Of a DNA stretch of 30,783 nt, positions 22,666 through 29,677 are shown one piece after another (positions within the stretch are counted from its first letter, which is position 1; each line of letters starts with the position of its first letter). The stretch covers positions 1 through 30,783 of the forward strand of contig NZ_CAJUBK010000028.1 of assembly GCF_910584465.1 (NCBI RefSeq), written 5' to 3'. This stretch comes from an uncultured Oscillibacter sp. GTDB taxonomy: Bacteria; Bacillota; Clostridia; Oscillospirales; Oscillospiraceae. The position numbers and the translations under genes are program-made. The notes beneath the pieces are model-generated. The model was not told the origin of the DNA. It saw nothing but the letters and a program-made list of their open reading frames with translations, and searched no databases.

Positions 22666-23778
22666 ATGAGAGCGTTTTTCTTGAAGCACAAAAAACTCCA
22701 TATCTGGTTTTTGGCAGACCTGGGGGCGCTGCTGGCGTACTTCCTCTTCCGGGGGGACCGGAGGCTGATGAACGCCCTGGCGGACCATATCACGGGGCCC
22801 TTCCGGCGGGGGATCGGGCGGGTGTGCTACCTGGTCCCCTTCTCCGTGATGGAGGCGGTCTATGTGCTGGCGGCGCTGGCCGCCGCCGGGTATCTGGTCT
22901 GGAGCGCTGCCGCCGTGGTCAGGGCCAGGGGGCGGCGGTGGGAGCGGGCCTACCGCGCGGCGCTGGGGGCGGTCTGCGGCGGGCTCTCCGTCTGGGCGGC
23001 GTTCTGCCTTTTGTGGGGGGTGAACTTCTGGACGGACAGCTTCCAGGACAAGTCCGGCATCCGTGCCCAGCCCGTGGCCCTGGAGGATCTCCGGGCGGTG
23101 ACGGAGTACTTCGCCCTCCGGACCGCCGAGGCGTCGGAGGCCGTGGCGCGGGACGGGCACGGGCTGTTCGCCGTCCCCAGGGAGGACATCCTGGCCCATA
23201 GCGTCCGCGTCTACGACGAGATCGCGGAGGATTTCCCCTTCCTGGAGTTCGACGACCCGGGCGTGAAGCCCATGGCCTTCTCCCGGCTCATGAGCGCCAT
23301 GGATTTCACCGGGTTCTACTGTGCCTATACCGGGGAGTCCAACGTCAACGTAGACAGCCCCGCCTGCATGCTGCCCTCGACGATCGCCCACGAGCTGGCC
23401 CATCAAAGGGGGTTCGCCTCGGAGCAGGAGTGCAACTTCCTGGCGGTGCTGGCCTCCACCGCCTGCGGCGACCCGGCCTATGTGTACTCCGGCTGGCTGA
23501 TCGGCTATGTGTACCTGGGCAACGCCCTGTATCCCAAGGACCCGGACGCCTATCGGGCCATCCGGGAGGAGCTGCCGGAGGAGGTGCGGCTGGACCTGGC
23601 GTACAACAACGCCTACTGGGCCCAGTTCCAGGACACCGTGGTCCAGCAGGCGTCCAACCGGATCTACGACGGCCTCCTCAAGAGCTATGGCGAGGAGCGG
23701 GGCATCCAGTCCTATGGGACCGTGGTGGATCTGCTGGTGGTCTACTACCGGGAGGCGGCGGGAGACGAGCCGGCATAA
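22666..23778 (+). CDS. Membrane-anchored HExxH putative zinc metallopeptidase, DUF3810 type
   Basis: This 370-residue protein has three hydrophobic segments (about 13-28, 54-82, 98-119) and then a large domain on one side of the membrane. That domain contains HELAH (242-246) with a downstream Glu in SEQECNFLA that can complete a zinc site. The ESNVNVDSPACMLPSTIAHE stretch is typical of DUF3810 proteins. The start is chosen at the ATG 2 bp after the ATPase stop; the long open frame upstream is a shadow of that ATPase gene. Its position as last gene of the transporter operon suggests it could process the transported compound or its precursor, but this is inference. No peptidase activity is established from the sequence. 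Confidence 0.8.
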   Translation: MRAFFLKHKKLHIWFLADLGALLAYFLFRGDRRLMNALADHITGPFRRGIGRVCYLVPFSVMEAVYVLAALAAAGYLVWSAAAVVRARGRRWERAYRAALGAVCGGLSVWAAFCLLWGVNFWTDSFQDKSGIRAQPVALEDLRAVTEYFALRTAEASEAVARDGHGLFAVPREDILAHSVRVYDEIAEDFPFLEFDDPGVKPMAFSRLMSAMDFTGFYCAYTGESNVNVDSPACMLPSTIAHELAHQRGFASEQECNFLAVLASTACGDPAYVYSGWLIGYVYLGNALYPKDPDAYRAIREELPEEVRLDLAYNNAYWAQFQDTVVQQASNRIYDGLLKSYGEERGIQSYGTVVDLLVVYYREAAGDEPA

Positions 23779-23811
23779 AAAAAGGGCGGCATGGCCGAAG
23801 CCATGCCGCCC
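23777..23811 (-). terminator. Terminator between the DUF3810 and ZIP genes
   Basis: A perfect 12-bp stem (23784-23795 with 23800-23811, loop CGAA) is followed on the minus strand by seven T residues. It is therefore a strong terminator for the ZIP gene. On the plus strand it can also act weakly for the ABC operon, although only CTCCCTT follows. Confidence 0.88.
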
Positions 23812-23827
23812 CTCCCTTGTCCGATGT

Positions 23828-24541
23828 TCAGGCGATCAGCATCCCGACTAAGATGCCCAGCACCGCCGTCAGGGCGGGGAGCTTGCTCTTCCAGAGCCCC
23901 GCCGCCTCGGGCAGCAGCTCGCCGAAGACCACGTACAGCATCGCCCCGGCGGCGAAGCTGAGGGTCAGGGTCAAGGCCGTGGGGCCCAGGGTGCCCAGGC
24001 AGTAGCCCAGGGCCGCGCCCAGCACCGTGGGCGCGCCGGAAAGCGCCGCGAGGCCCGCCGCGCGCCAGCGGCGTTCACCGCCCGCCACCATGGGGGCGGA
24101 GATCGCCATGCCCTCCGGGATGTTGTGCAGGCCGATGACCGCCGCCATGGTCCACCCCTGGCGGACGGTGCCGCCGATGAAGGACGCGCCGATGACCATG
24201 CCCTCCGGCACGTTGTGCAGGGCGATGGCGGCGGCCATGACCAGCCCCGCCAGCACCAGCCCCCCGGTGGGGCGTCCGTGGTCCAAAAGGGCGTTCAGCC
24301 CCGCGGTGATGCCGCAACCCAGGAACACGCCCATGACCACCAGGTGCATGGACCCCGGCGCGGCGGCCTCGGTCAAAAGCCCGAAGCAGGACACCGACAC
24401 CATCACCCCGGCGGCGAAGCTCAGCAGCAGGCTGGCCTCCCGGCCGGAGTCCCGGCGGAAGAGCGTGGCAAGCAGCCCGCCCAAGCCGGTGCCCCCGATC
24501 CCGGCGGCGGCGGTGACCAGCATGGTCTCCCATAATCCCAT
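23828..24541 (-). CDS. ZIP-family divalent metal transporter
   Basis: This 237-residue membrane protein has about eight hydrophobic segments. The two metal-binding helices are clear: HNVPEG at 109-114 and HNIPEG at 139-144, the paired signature of ZIP proteins (ZupT/GufA branch). These import zinc, iron, manganese or other divalent metals; which one cannot be read. The ATG at 24541 is chosen because GGGAGG lies 8 nt upstream; an ATG two codons earlier is too close. It is a single gene with its own promoter at 24575-24603. Confidence 0.9.
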   Translation of the reverse strand: MGLWETMLVTAAAGIGGTGLGGLLATLFRRDSGREASLLLSFAAGVMVSVSCFGLLTEAAAPGSMHLVVMGVFLGCGITAGLNALLDHGRPTGGLVLAGLVMAAAIALHNVPEGMVIGASFIGGTVRQGWTMAAVIGLHNIPEGMAISAPMVAGGERRWRAAGLAALSGAPTVLGAALGYCLGTLGPTALTLTLSFAAGAMLYVVFGELLPEAAGLWKSKLPALTAVLGILVGMLIA

Positions 24542-24574
24542 TCGCATAGCCTCCCTGTTCACATTCAAGACCTC

Positions 24575-24603
24575 ATTATAACATCGTATGGCCGGCCTGT
24601 CTA
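24575..24603 (-). promoter_or_regulatory. Promoter of the ZIP transporter gene
   Basis: On the minus strand TAGACA (24598-24603) and TATAAT (24575-24580) are 17 bp apart, about 35 bp upstream of the start codon. No clear metal-regulator box is seen. Confidence 0.78.
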
Positions 24604-24640
24604 TACCATGCGGACGATTTAGGGGAAATCGCCGAAAGCG

Positions 24641-24675
24641 GCATCCCCGCCCGCCGTCACGGCGGGCGGGGATGC
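24641..24675. other. Perfect 15-bp GC-rich stem-loop preceding element copy B
   Basis: GCATCCCCGCCCGCC (24641-24655) pairs perfectly with 24661-24675 around GTCAC. A GC-rich hairpin also precedes copies A and C of the dispersed element at the same place, but with unrelated sequence. Confidence 0.75.
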
Positions 24676-24682
24676 GCAAAGT

Positions 24683-24773
24683 GTCGAAAAAGGAGTGGGG
24701 GCTTCCGTCAACGGGGAGGAGGAGCGTCACGAGAGGGGGCCGGGAAGGGCCCCTCTCGTTTTTGAAAACTTGC
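24683..24773 (+). repeat. Dispersed structured intergenic element, copy B
   Basis: It begins GTCGAAAAAGGAGTGGGGGC and continues with CTTCCGTCAACGGGGAGGAG and GAGCGT. The central hairpin is ACGAGAGGGG/CCCCTCTCGT (24729-24738, 24750-24759), and TTTTTGAAAACTTGC follows. Relative to copy A it lacks the internal AAGTTTTCAGG hairpin. It lies on the strand opposite both flanking genes (ZIP and thiM), so here it is not a terminator for a plus-strand gene. Confidence 0.8.
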
Positions 24774-24799
24774 CCCGCCCGCCGAAACGGCGGACGGGG
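24764..24799 (-). terminator. Terminator of the thiW-thiM operon
   Basis: On the minus strand a 12-bp GC stem (24788-24799 with 24773-24784) is followed by CAAGTTTTC. It is fully paired only as minus-strand RNA, where one pair is G-U rather than C-A, which supports use in that direction. Confidence 0.7.
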
Positions 24800-24806
24800 A
24801 CGCGGT

Positions 24807-25619
24807 CTACAGGAGGCGCGCCCGCGCTCCGGCGGCACAGTCCTCCGCCCGCAGGGTCCCGGCGGCGTCGAACAGGGCCGCATGGAAACTGCCGGGCCCC
24901 CGCCCGCCGGCCAGCTCCTCGGCCCGGAGGGCGCAGGACTTCCAGAAGGCGGCGGCGGTGACGGCGGCGGTGACGATATCCGGGGCCGCGGCGGCGAACA
25001 CGCCGCAAAGCACCGAGAGCATACAGCCCGTGCCGGTGATCTGGGCCATCCGGGGAGAGCCACCGGAGACGCGCCAAAGGGCGCCGCCGTCGGTGACGAT
25101 GTCCTCCGGTCCGGAGAGGAGGACGGCGGTCCCCCGCTCGAGGGCCAGGCGGCGGGCGGTCTCCGCGCGCTGGGAGAGGTCCCCCCCGGCGGCGGGGCTG
25201 TCCACGCCCCGCTCCTGGCTCGCCTGGTGGAGGAGGGCCTGGGCCTCCCCCAGGTTCACCCGGAGGAGGGCGGGGGCGAAGGCGTCCAGCAGGGCTTCCG
25301 TCCGCTCCAGCCGCCAGGGGCTGGCCCCTACGCCCACGGGGTCCAGGATGACCGGACGGCCCAGCCGGGCGTCCTCCTGCCCGCAGAGGAGGCAGGCGCG
25401 GAACTTCTCCTCGCTGGGCGTGCCGGTGTTCAGCACGGCGGCGTCGCCGGCGGCGGCGATCGCCGCCATCTCCTGGGGGGCCTGGGCCATGATGGGGCTG
25501 GCCCCCACCGCCAGGGCCAGGTTGGCGCAGTCGTTGGCGGAGACCAGGTTGGAGATGCAGTGGATCAGGGGGCGGCGGAGGCGGACGGCCTCCAGCAGGG
25601 TGAAGTCAGGCGTCGTCAT
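24807..25619 (-). CDS. thiM: Hydroxyethylthiazole kinase
   Basis: This 270-residue ribokinase-like enzyme phosphorylates the thiazole alcohol 4-methyl-5-(2-hydroxyethyl)thiazole in thiamine salvage. It shows HCISNLVSANDCANLALAVG and then ASPIMAQ, ILDPVGVGAS, a VNLGEAQALL segment, and the anion-hole ITGTGCMLS with the catalytic Cys. GGAGG lies 4-5 nt before the ATG. It is the second gene of a TPP-riboswitch operon after thiW and supplies the thiazole phosphate that ThiE uses on the opposite arm. Confidence 0.95.
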   Translation of the reverse strand: MTTPDFTLLEAVRLRRPLIHCISNLVSANDCANLALAVGASPIMAQAPQEMAAIAAAGDAAVLNTGTPSEEKFRACLLCGQEDARLGRPVILDPVGVGASPWRLERTEALLDAFAPALLRVNLGEAQALLHQASQERGVDSPAAGGDLSQRAETARRLALERGTAVLLSGPEDIVTDGGALWRVSGGSPRMAQITGTGCMLSVLCGVFAAAAPDIVTAAVTAAAFWKSCALRAEELAGGRGPGSFHAALFDAAGTLRAEDCAAGARARLL

Positions 25620-25641
25620 AGGGCCTCCTGTTGGATAGGAT

Positions 25642-26157
25642 CTACCGCTCCAGTGCGGACTGCATGGATCTCAACGCCCCGCTTTTTTGCAGGGCGTACA
25701 CCAGCGCTCCCGCGAGGATGGAGCCCGCCGCCGTGGAGATCAGGAAGGGGATGATGTAGACGGTATAGGTCTCCGGCGTCAGGCCCATCATCTGCTTCGC
25801 CACGGGATAGGCCGCCAGGCCTCCCAGGACGCCGGTGCCCAGGACCTCGGCCAGGAGGGTGAGGGTAAGGTTTTTGGTCTTCCAATAGGCCAGGCCGCAC
25901 AGCAGGGCCCCGCACATGCTGCCGGGGAAGGCCAGGAGGCTCCCCCAGCCCAGGAGGTTCCGGAGCAGGCTTGCCGCAAAGGCCGCGGCCAAACCATACC
26001 AAGGCCCCAGGAACACGGCGCACAGGACGTTGACCATGTGCTGGACCGGGGCGCACTTGCTGCCGAAGACCGGGAAGGTGAGGAACATGCTGCCCACCAC
26101 CGCCAGGGCACAGAAGGCCCCGGCAATGGCCAGCTTTTGGACGGATCTGTTTTTCAT
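25642..26157 (-). CDS. thiW: Thiazole-precursor ECF transporter S component ThiW
   Basis: This 171-residue membrane protein has about five to six hydrophobic segments. It shows the ThiW pattern: LTFPVFGSKCAPVQHMVNVL, then LGPWYGLAAAFAASLLRN and FPGSMCGALLCGL. ThiW is the substrate-specific unit of an energy-coupling-factor importer and is thought to bring in the hydroxyethylthiazole that ThiM phosphorylates. The shared ECF energising module must be encoded elsewhere. AAGGAG lies 8 nt before the ATG at 26157. It is first in the operon, and its TPP riboswitch lies 330 nt upstream. Confidence 0.92.
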   Translation of the reverse strand: MKNRSVQKLAIAGAFCALAVVGSMFLTFPVFGSKCAPVQHMVNVLCAVFLGPWYGLAAAFAASLLRNLLGWGSLLAFPGSMCGALLCGLAYWKTKNLTLTLLAEVLGTGVLGGLAAYPVAKQMMGLTPETYTVYIIPFLISTAAGSILAGALVYALQKSGALRSMQSALER

Positions 26158-26436
26158 CGTAGAAGCTCCTTCACAAGCAGAGTCGCAAAGAGGAACACGC
26201 GGCAGCGCTTTCCCCCTGCATGGCAAGGACAGGCGGGACTCCCCGCCCTGGAAATCTCGGTCGAGGCTTGCTGGCCTCCTCTCACGCCGGAACACGGCTT
26301 CCCATCGCTGCCGGGGCCCGGAGGCCCCGCCTTATGGCCCGGCCCGGACGCAGGGCGCTCCCCCTCCGTCCGCTCCCGGCCCTGAGACCGGGACGCCGGT
26401 ATGTCCTCCTGTGCGTCCCTCCTTCCTGGAAGTCTT
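26158..26436 (-). other. Long non-coding leader between the TPP terminator and thiW
   Basis: About 280 nt separate the riboswitch terminator from thiW, compared with about 15 nt on the thiE side. Local hairpins are visible on the minus strand, for example GAGGC/GCCTC near 26264-26279, GGCGGG/CCCGCC near 26231-26246, and a GGGGCC-type stem near 26312-26330. An RBS-like AGGAGG occurs near 26403-26408, but no convincing protein follows. I see no known riboswitch here. Confidence 0.45.
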
Positions 26437-26471
26437 CAAAAAGCAAGGCGGCCCGCCTGGAGCGTGCCGCC
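26437..26471 (-). terminator. Riboswitch terminator upstream of thiW-thiM
   Basis: On the minus strand GGCGGC (26466-26471) pairs with GCCGCC (26447-26452), and TTGCTTTTTG follows, 20 nt after the TPP aptamer. It should form when TPP is bound and stop transcription before thiW. Confidence 0.75.
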
Positions 26472-26489
26472 GTCAAAAGTCCCGTATCG

Positions 26490-26570
26490 ACTCCCTACGG
26501 CGGCATTATCCGCGTCAGGTAAAAGGGTCGAAGCGTACGCTTCCTCTCAGCCTCCCGGCTCCCCTGCTTT
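26490..26570 (-). promoter_or_regulatory. TPP riboswitch controlling thiW-thiM
   Basis: The minus strand carries the THI-element core: GGGGAGCCGGGAGGCTGAGAG, a variable arm (GAAGCGTACGCTTC), then ACCTGACGCGGATAATGCCG and CGTAGGGAG. The conserved CTGAGA and the ACCTGA...GATAATGCC...CGTAGGGA blocks are the pyrimidine- and pyrophosphate-sensing parts. A terminator follows. Confidence 0.95.
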
Positions 26571-26578
26571 TCGAGATC

Positions 26579-26607
26579 AGGATACCACGGGGAGAAAAGT
26601 TTGTCAA
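26579..26607 (-). promoter_or_regulatory. Promoter of the thiW-thiM operon
   Basis: On the minus strand TTGACA (26602-26607) and TATCCT (26579-26584) are 17 bp apart, the latter preceded by TGG (extended -10). Its -35 box is only 5 bp from that of the opposite promoter. Confidence 0.82.
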
Positions 26608-26612
26608 GGGGC

Positions 26613-26641
26613 TTGCAAAAAGCGGGGGAAAGGCGTATGAT
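26613..26641 (+). promoter_or_regulatory. Promoter of the thiE-thiD-cytX operon
   Basis: TTGCAA (26613-26618) and TATGAT (26636-26641) are 17 bp apart, just upstream of the plus-strand TPP riboswitch. Confidence 0.82.
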
Positions 26642-26653
26642 AAGCTCACAACA

Positions 26654-26738
26654 AAAGGGGAGTCCGCTGGCGCGGGCTGAGAGGGGACCGTGAAGGTCCC
26701 GACCCGGAACCTGATTTGGATCATGCCAACGTAGGGAA
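26654..26738 (+). promoter_or_regulatory. TPP riboswitch controlling thiE-thiD-cytX
   Basis: The THI-element core is clear: AGGGGAGTCCGCTGGCGCGG and then GCTGAGAGGGGACC, the GGGACC/GGTCCC arm, ACCCGGAACCTGATTTGGAT and CATGCCAACGTAGGGAA. A terminator hairpin lies between it and the thiE ribosome site. Confidence 0.97.
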
Positions 26739-26754
26739 ATAAGCGTGCGTACCG

Positions 26755-26797
26755 CCGCGGATAGACCGAATTGGTCCGTCCGCGGATCTTTATTTTT
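26755..26797 (+). terminator. Riboswitch terminator upstream of thiE
   Basis: CCGCGGA (26755-26761) with GACC pairs with GGTC and TCCGCGG (26779-26785), and ATCTTTATTTTT follows. It ends a few bases before the thiE ribosome site (AGGAGGAG), so TPP binding should stop transcription before thiE. Confidence 0.88.
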
Positions 26798-26812
26798 CAG
26801 GAGGAGCTTGCG

Positions 26813-27448
26813 ATGGATATCCGACCGGAGAGCCTTCGGCTCTATGCTGTCACCGACCGGGCCTGGGCGGCGGACGAGGCGGCGCTGCTGCGCCAGATCG
26901 AGGCCGCCGTCCGGGGCGGGGCCGGGGTGGTCCAGCTCCGGGAGAAGCATTTGGACCACGCCGCCTTTTTGGAGGAGGCGAGACGCTTCACCGCCCTGTG
27001 CCGCCGCCTGGGGGCGGTGAGCATCATCAACGACGACGTGCAGACCGCCCTGGAGGCCGGGGCGGACGGGGTCCACGTGGGCCAGAGCGACCTGGAGGCC
27101 GGACGGGCCCGGGCGCTGCTGGGGCCGGGGAAGATCCTGGGCGTCTCCGTCCACTCGGCGGAGGAGGCCCGCCGGGCCAGGGAGGCGGGGGCGGATTACC
27201 TGGGCTGCGGCGCGGCCTTCGCCACCGGCACCAAGCGGGACGCCAGGCCGGTCTCGCGGGAGACCCTCCGGGCCGTGGCGGCGTCGGTGGACATCCCCGT
27301 GGTCGCCATCGGCGGCATCGGGCGGGAGAACATCCTGGAGCTGCGGGGCCTGGGCCTGGCCGGCGCGGCGGTGGTCTCCGGCATCTTCGGCCAGGAGGAC
27401 GCGGAGGCGGCGGCGCGGGAGCTGCGGGAGCTGGCGGGACAGCTGTGA
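26813..27448 (+). CDS. thiE: Thiamine-phosphate synthase
   Basis: This 211-residue TIM-barrel enzyme joins HMP pyrophosphate and thiazole phosphate to thiamine phosphate. Family marks are LYAVTDR near 10-16, VVQLREK at 39-45, INDDVQTALEAGADGVHVGQ near 77-96, GVSVHS, GCGAAFATGTKRDA with the phosphate-binding TGTK, and VVAIGGIGREN. The ATG at 26813 is chosen because AGGAGG lies 8 nt upstream. It is the first gene of the rightward operon, followed after 95 bp by thiD. That gap has no gene and only a small CGGCC/GGCCG hairpin and a TATAAA of uncertain meaning. Confidence 0.96.
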   Translation: MDIRPESLRLYAVTDRAWAADEAALLRQIEAAVRGGAGVVQLREKHLDHAAFLEEARRFTALCRRLGAVSIINDDVQTALEAGADGVHVGQSDLEAGRARALLGPGKILGVSVHSAEEARRAREAGADYLGCGAAFATGTKRDARPVSRETLRAVAASVDIPVVAIGGIGRENILELRGLGLAGAAVVSGIFGQEDAEAAARELRELAGQL

Positions 27449-27543
27449 GGGGAGAGCGGCCGGAGGCCGTTTCCTACGCGGTGTGTTGGGGGCACCACCT
27501 CACGCCGCGCTATAAAACTTCAATGCAAAAAGGAGAATGAGAC

Positions 27544-28359
27544 ATGAAGACCGCATTGACGATCGCTGGGACCGACCCCAGCGGAGGCGCCGGGATCCAG
27601 GCCGACATCAAGACCATGACCGCCAACGGGGTGTTCGCCCTGAGCGCCGTCACGGCCCTGGTGGCCCAGAACACCACCGGCGTCAAAAGCATCCAGGAGT
27701 CCACACCGGAGTTCCTGGCGGAACAATTGGACTGCGTGTTCACCGACATCTTCCCCGACGCGGTGAAGACCGGCATGGTCGCCAGCATCCCCCTGATCGA
27801 GACCATCGCGGACAAGCTGGAGCAGTACGGGGCGGGGAACATCGTGGTGGACCCGGTGATGGTGGCGACCTCTGGGGACCGGCTGATCGACCAGGACGCC
27901 CTGGAGACGCTGAAGCGCCGCCTCCTGCCCCTGGCGGCGGTGCTGACGCCCAACATCCCGGAGGCAGAGCTCCTGTCCGGCAGGACCATCCGCACGCCGG
28001 AGGACATGCTGGAGGCGGCGCGGGCCATCGGCGGGACCTACGGCTGCGCCGTGCTCTGCAAGGGCGGGCATCAGGTCAACGACGCCAACGACCTGCTCTG
28101 GCAGGAGGACAAGGGGGGGCGCTGGTTCCGGTCCAAGCGGGTGGACAACCCCAACACCCACGGCACCGGCTGCACGCTCTCCAGCGCGATCGCCTCCAAC
28201 CTGGCGAAGGGCTTCGATCTGGAGACCTCCGTGGAGCGGGCCAAGCAGTACATCTCCGGGGCCCTGTCCGCCATGCTGGACCTGGGGCGGGGATCCGGGC
28301 CCATGGACCACATGTTCGATCTGCGCAGCCGCTTCATCGGCGGGGAGGCGGAGGCATGA
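27544..28359 (+). CDS. thiD: Hydroxymethylpyrimidine/phosphomethylpyrimidine kinase
   Basis: This 271-residue ribokinase-family enzyme phosphorylates HMP twice to HMP pyrophosphate for ThiE. It shows LTIAGTDPSGGAGIQADIKT near the start, VKTGMVAS, VVDPVMVATSG, LTPNIPEAELL, and NPNTHGTGCTLSSAIASNLA with the catalytic GTGC. GGAG lies 8 nt before the ATG. The stop overlaps the cytX start as ATGA, coupling phosphorylation with import of HMP. Confidence 0.96.
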   Translation: MKTALTIAGTDPSGGAGIQADIKTMTANGVFALSAVTALVAQNTTGVKSIQESTPEFLAEQLDCVFTDIFPDAVKTGMVASIPLIETIADKLEQYGAGNIVVDPVMVATSGDRLIDQDALETLKRRLLPLAAVLTPNIPEAELLSGRTIRTPEDMLEAARAIGGTYGCAVLCKGGHQVNDANDLLWQEDKGGRWFRSKRVDNPNTHGTGCTLSSAIASNLAKGFDLETSVERAKQYISGALSAMLDLGRGSGPMDHMFDLRSRFIGGEAEA

Positions 28360-29531
28360 AGAAGACCTCGACCCTCCAGAACGGCCTGATCTGGTTCGGC
28401 GCGGGGGTCTCCCTGGCGGAGATCCTGACCGGCGCCAGCTTTGCCCCCCTGGGCTTCGCGAGGGGCTTCGCCGCCATCGTCATCGGGCACGCGATCGGCT
28501 GCGTCCTCCTCTTTTTGGCGGGCCTCATCGGCGGGCGGAGCGGCAAGAGCGCCATGGAGACCGTGAAGATGAGCTTCGGGCGGAAGGGCGGCCTGCTCTT
28601 CGCGGCGCTGAACGTCCTGCAATTGGCGGGCTGGACCGCCATCATGATCTACGACGGGGCCCTGGCCGCGGGGAGCATCTTCGCCGCCGGACACTGGGTC
28701 TGGTGCCTGGTCATCGGGGGGCTGATCCTGGTGTGGATCTTGGTGGGCGTGACCGACCTGGGGTGGATTAACAAGATCTCCATGACGGCGCTGTTCCTGC
28801 TGACGGCGGTCCTCTGCTGGGTCATTTTCGGCTCCGGCGCGCCTGTGGGCGGGGACCCGGGCGAGGCCATGACCTTCGGCGCGGGGGTGGAGCTGGCGGT
28901 GGCCATGCCCCTGAGCTGGCTCCCCCTCATCAGCGACTACACCCGGGAGGCGGAAAAGCCCTTCCAGGCGACCCTGGTCAGCGCGGTGGTATACGGCCTG
29001 ACCTCCACTTGGATGTACACCATCGGCATGGGCGCGGCCATCTTCACCGGAGAGGCGGACATCGCCGCCATCCTGGTGAAGGCGGGGCTGGGCATCGCGG
29101 CGCTGGCGGTCTTGATCTTGTCCACGGTCACGACGACCTTCCTGGACGCGTGGTCCGCCGGCATCTCCGCCGAGTCCCTCAGCGGCAGGCTCAACGGCAG
29201 GTGGACGGCGGCGGCGGTCACGGCCGCGGGCGTCGCCGGGGCGGTCCTGTTCCCCATGGACGACATCACCGGGTTCTTGTATCTGATCGGCTCCGTCTTC
29301 GCGCCGATGATCGCCATCCAGATCGCGGACGCCTTCCTGCTGAGACGGGACCGGTCCGGAGTGGACTTCGACAGGCGGGACCTGATCGTTTGGGTGGTGG
29401 GCTTCGTGGCCTACCGGCTCTTGATGCGGGCGGACCTGCCGATCGGCTGCACGCTGGCCGACATGCTGCTGACGGTGCTGCTGTGCCTGCTGGCGGAGGA
29501 GCTGGCGGGCGGGAGGGCCGTCCGCCGGTGA
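28356..29531 (+). CDS. cytX: Putative hydroxymethylpyrimidine transporter CytX (NCS1 family)
   Basis: This 391-residue polytopic membrane protein of the NCS1 (cytosine permease) family has about 10-12 hydrophobic segments. It starts with GLIWFGAGVSLAEILTGASF, and SWLPLISDYTREAEKPF near 190-206 is the typical NCS1 loop. Members in TPP-regulated operons are assigned to HMP import. The ATG at 28356 overlaps the thiD stop. No clear terminator follows; 29532-29677 contains only an AAATTT-type repeat and the promoter of the next gene. Confidence 0.9.
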   Translation: MKKTSTLQNGLIWFGAGVSLAEILTGASFAPLGFARGFAAIVIGHAIGCVLLFLAGLIGGRSGKSAMETVKMSFGRKGGLLFAALNVLQLAGWTAIMIYDGALAAGSIFAAGHWVWCLVIGGLILVWILVGVTDLGWINKISMTALFLLTAVLCWVIFGSGAPVGGDPGEAMTFGAGVELAVAMPLSWLPLISDYTREAEKPFQATLVSAVVYGLTSTWMYTIGMGAAIFTGEADIAAILVKAGLGIAALAVLILSTVTTTFLDAWSAGISAESLSGRLNGRWTAAAVTAAGVAGAVLFPMDDITGFLYLIGSVFAPMIAIQIADAFLLRRDRSGVDFDRRDLIVWVVGFVAYRLLMRADLPIGCTLADMLLTVLLCLLAEELAGGRAVRR

Positions 29532-29615
29532 GGGGCTGGGGGCGGGCCTGCGGCGGCTTCGTCAGGATGTCGAAATTTCCGGCGAAATTTTGGCGGGGGC
29601 GGCGGGGGCTTTTCC

Positions 29616-29644
29616 TTGCGGGAGCCTCCGGGCTATGGTATCCT
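29616..29644 (+). promoter_or_regulatory. Promoter of the MBL-fold gene
   Basis: TTGCGG (29616-29621) and TATCCT (29639-29644) are 17 bp apart, with an extended TGG before the -10, about 35 bp upstream of the start. Confidence 0.65.
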
Positions 29645-29677
29645 GAGTGAAATAAAGATATGTAGGGGGCGCGGCTT

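Noticed and set aside
26282..26476. 64-codon frame on the minus strand in the thiW leader
   Set aside because: It starts inside the riboswitch terminator, is Arg/Gly-rich, lacks a ribosome site, and has the look of random GC-rich sequence.
27449..27543. Possible internal promoter (TTGGGG, 19-bp gap, TATAAA) between thiE and thiD
   Set aside because: The -35 is poor and the spacing too long; operon transcription from the riboswitch promoter suffices.
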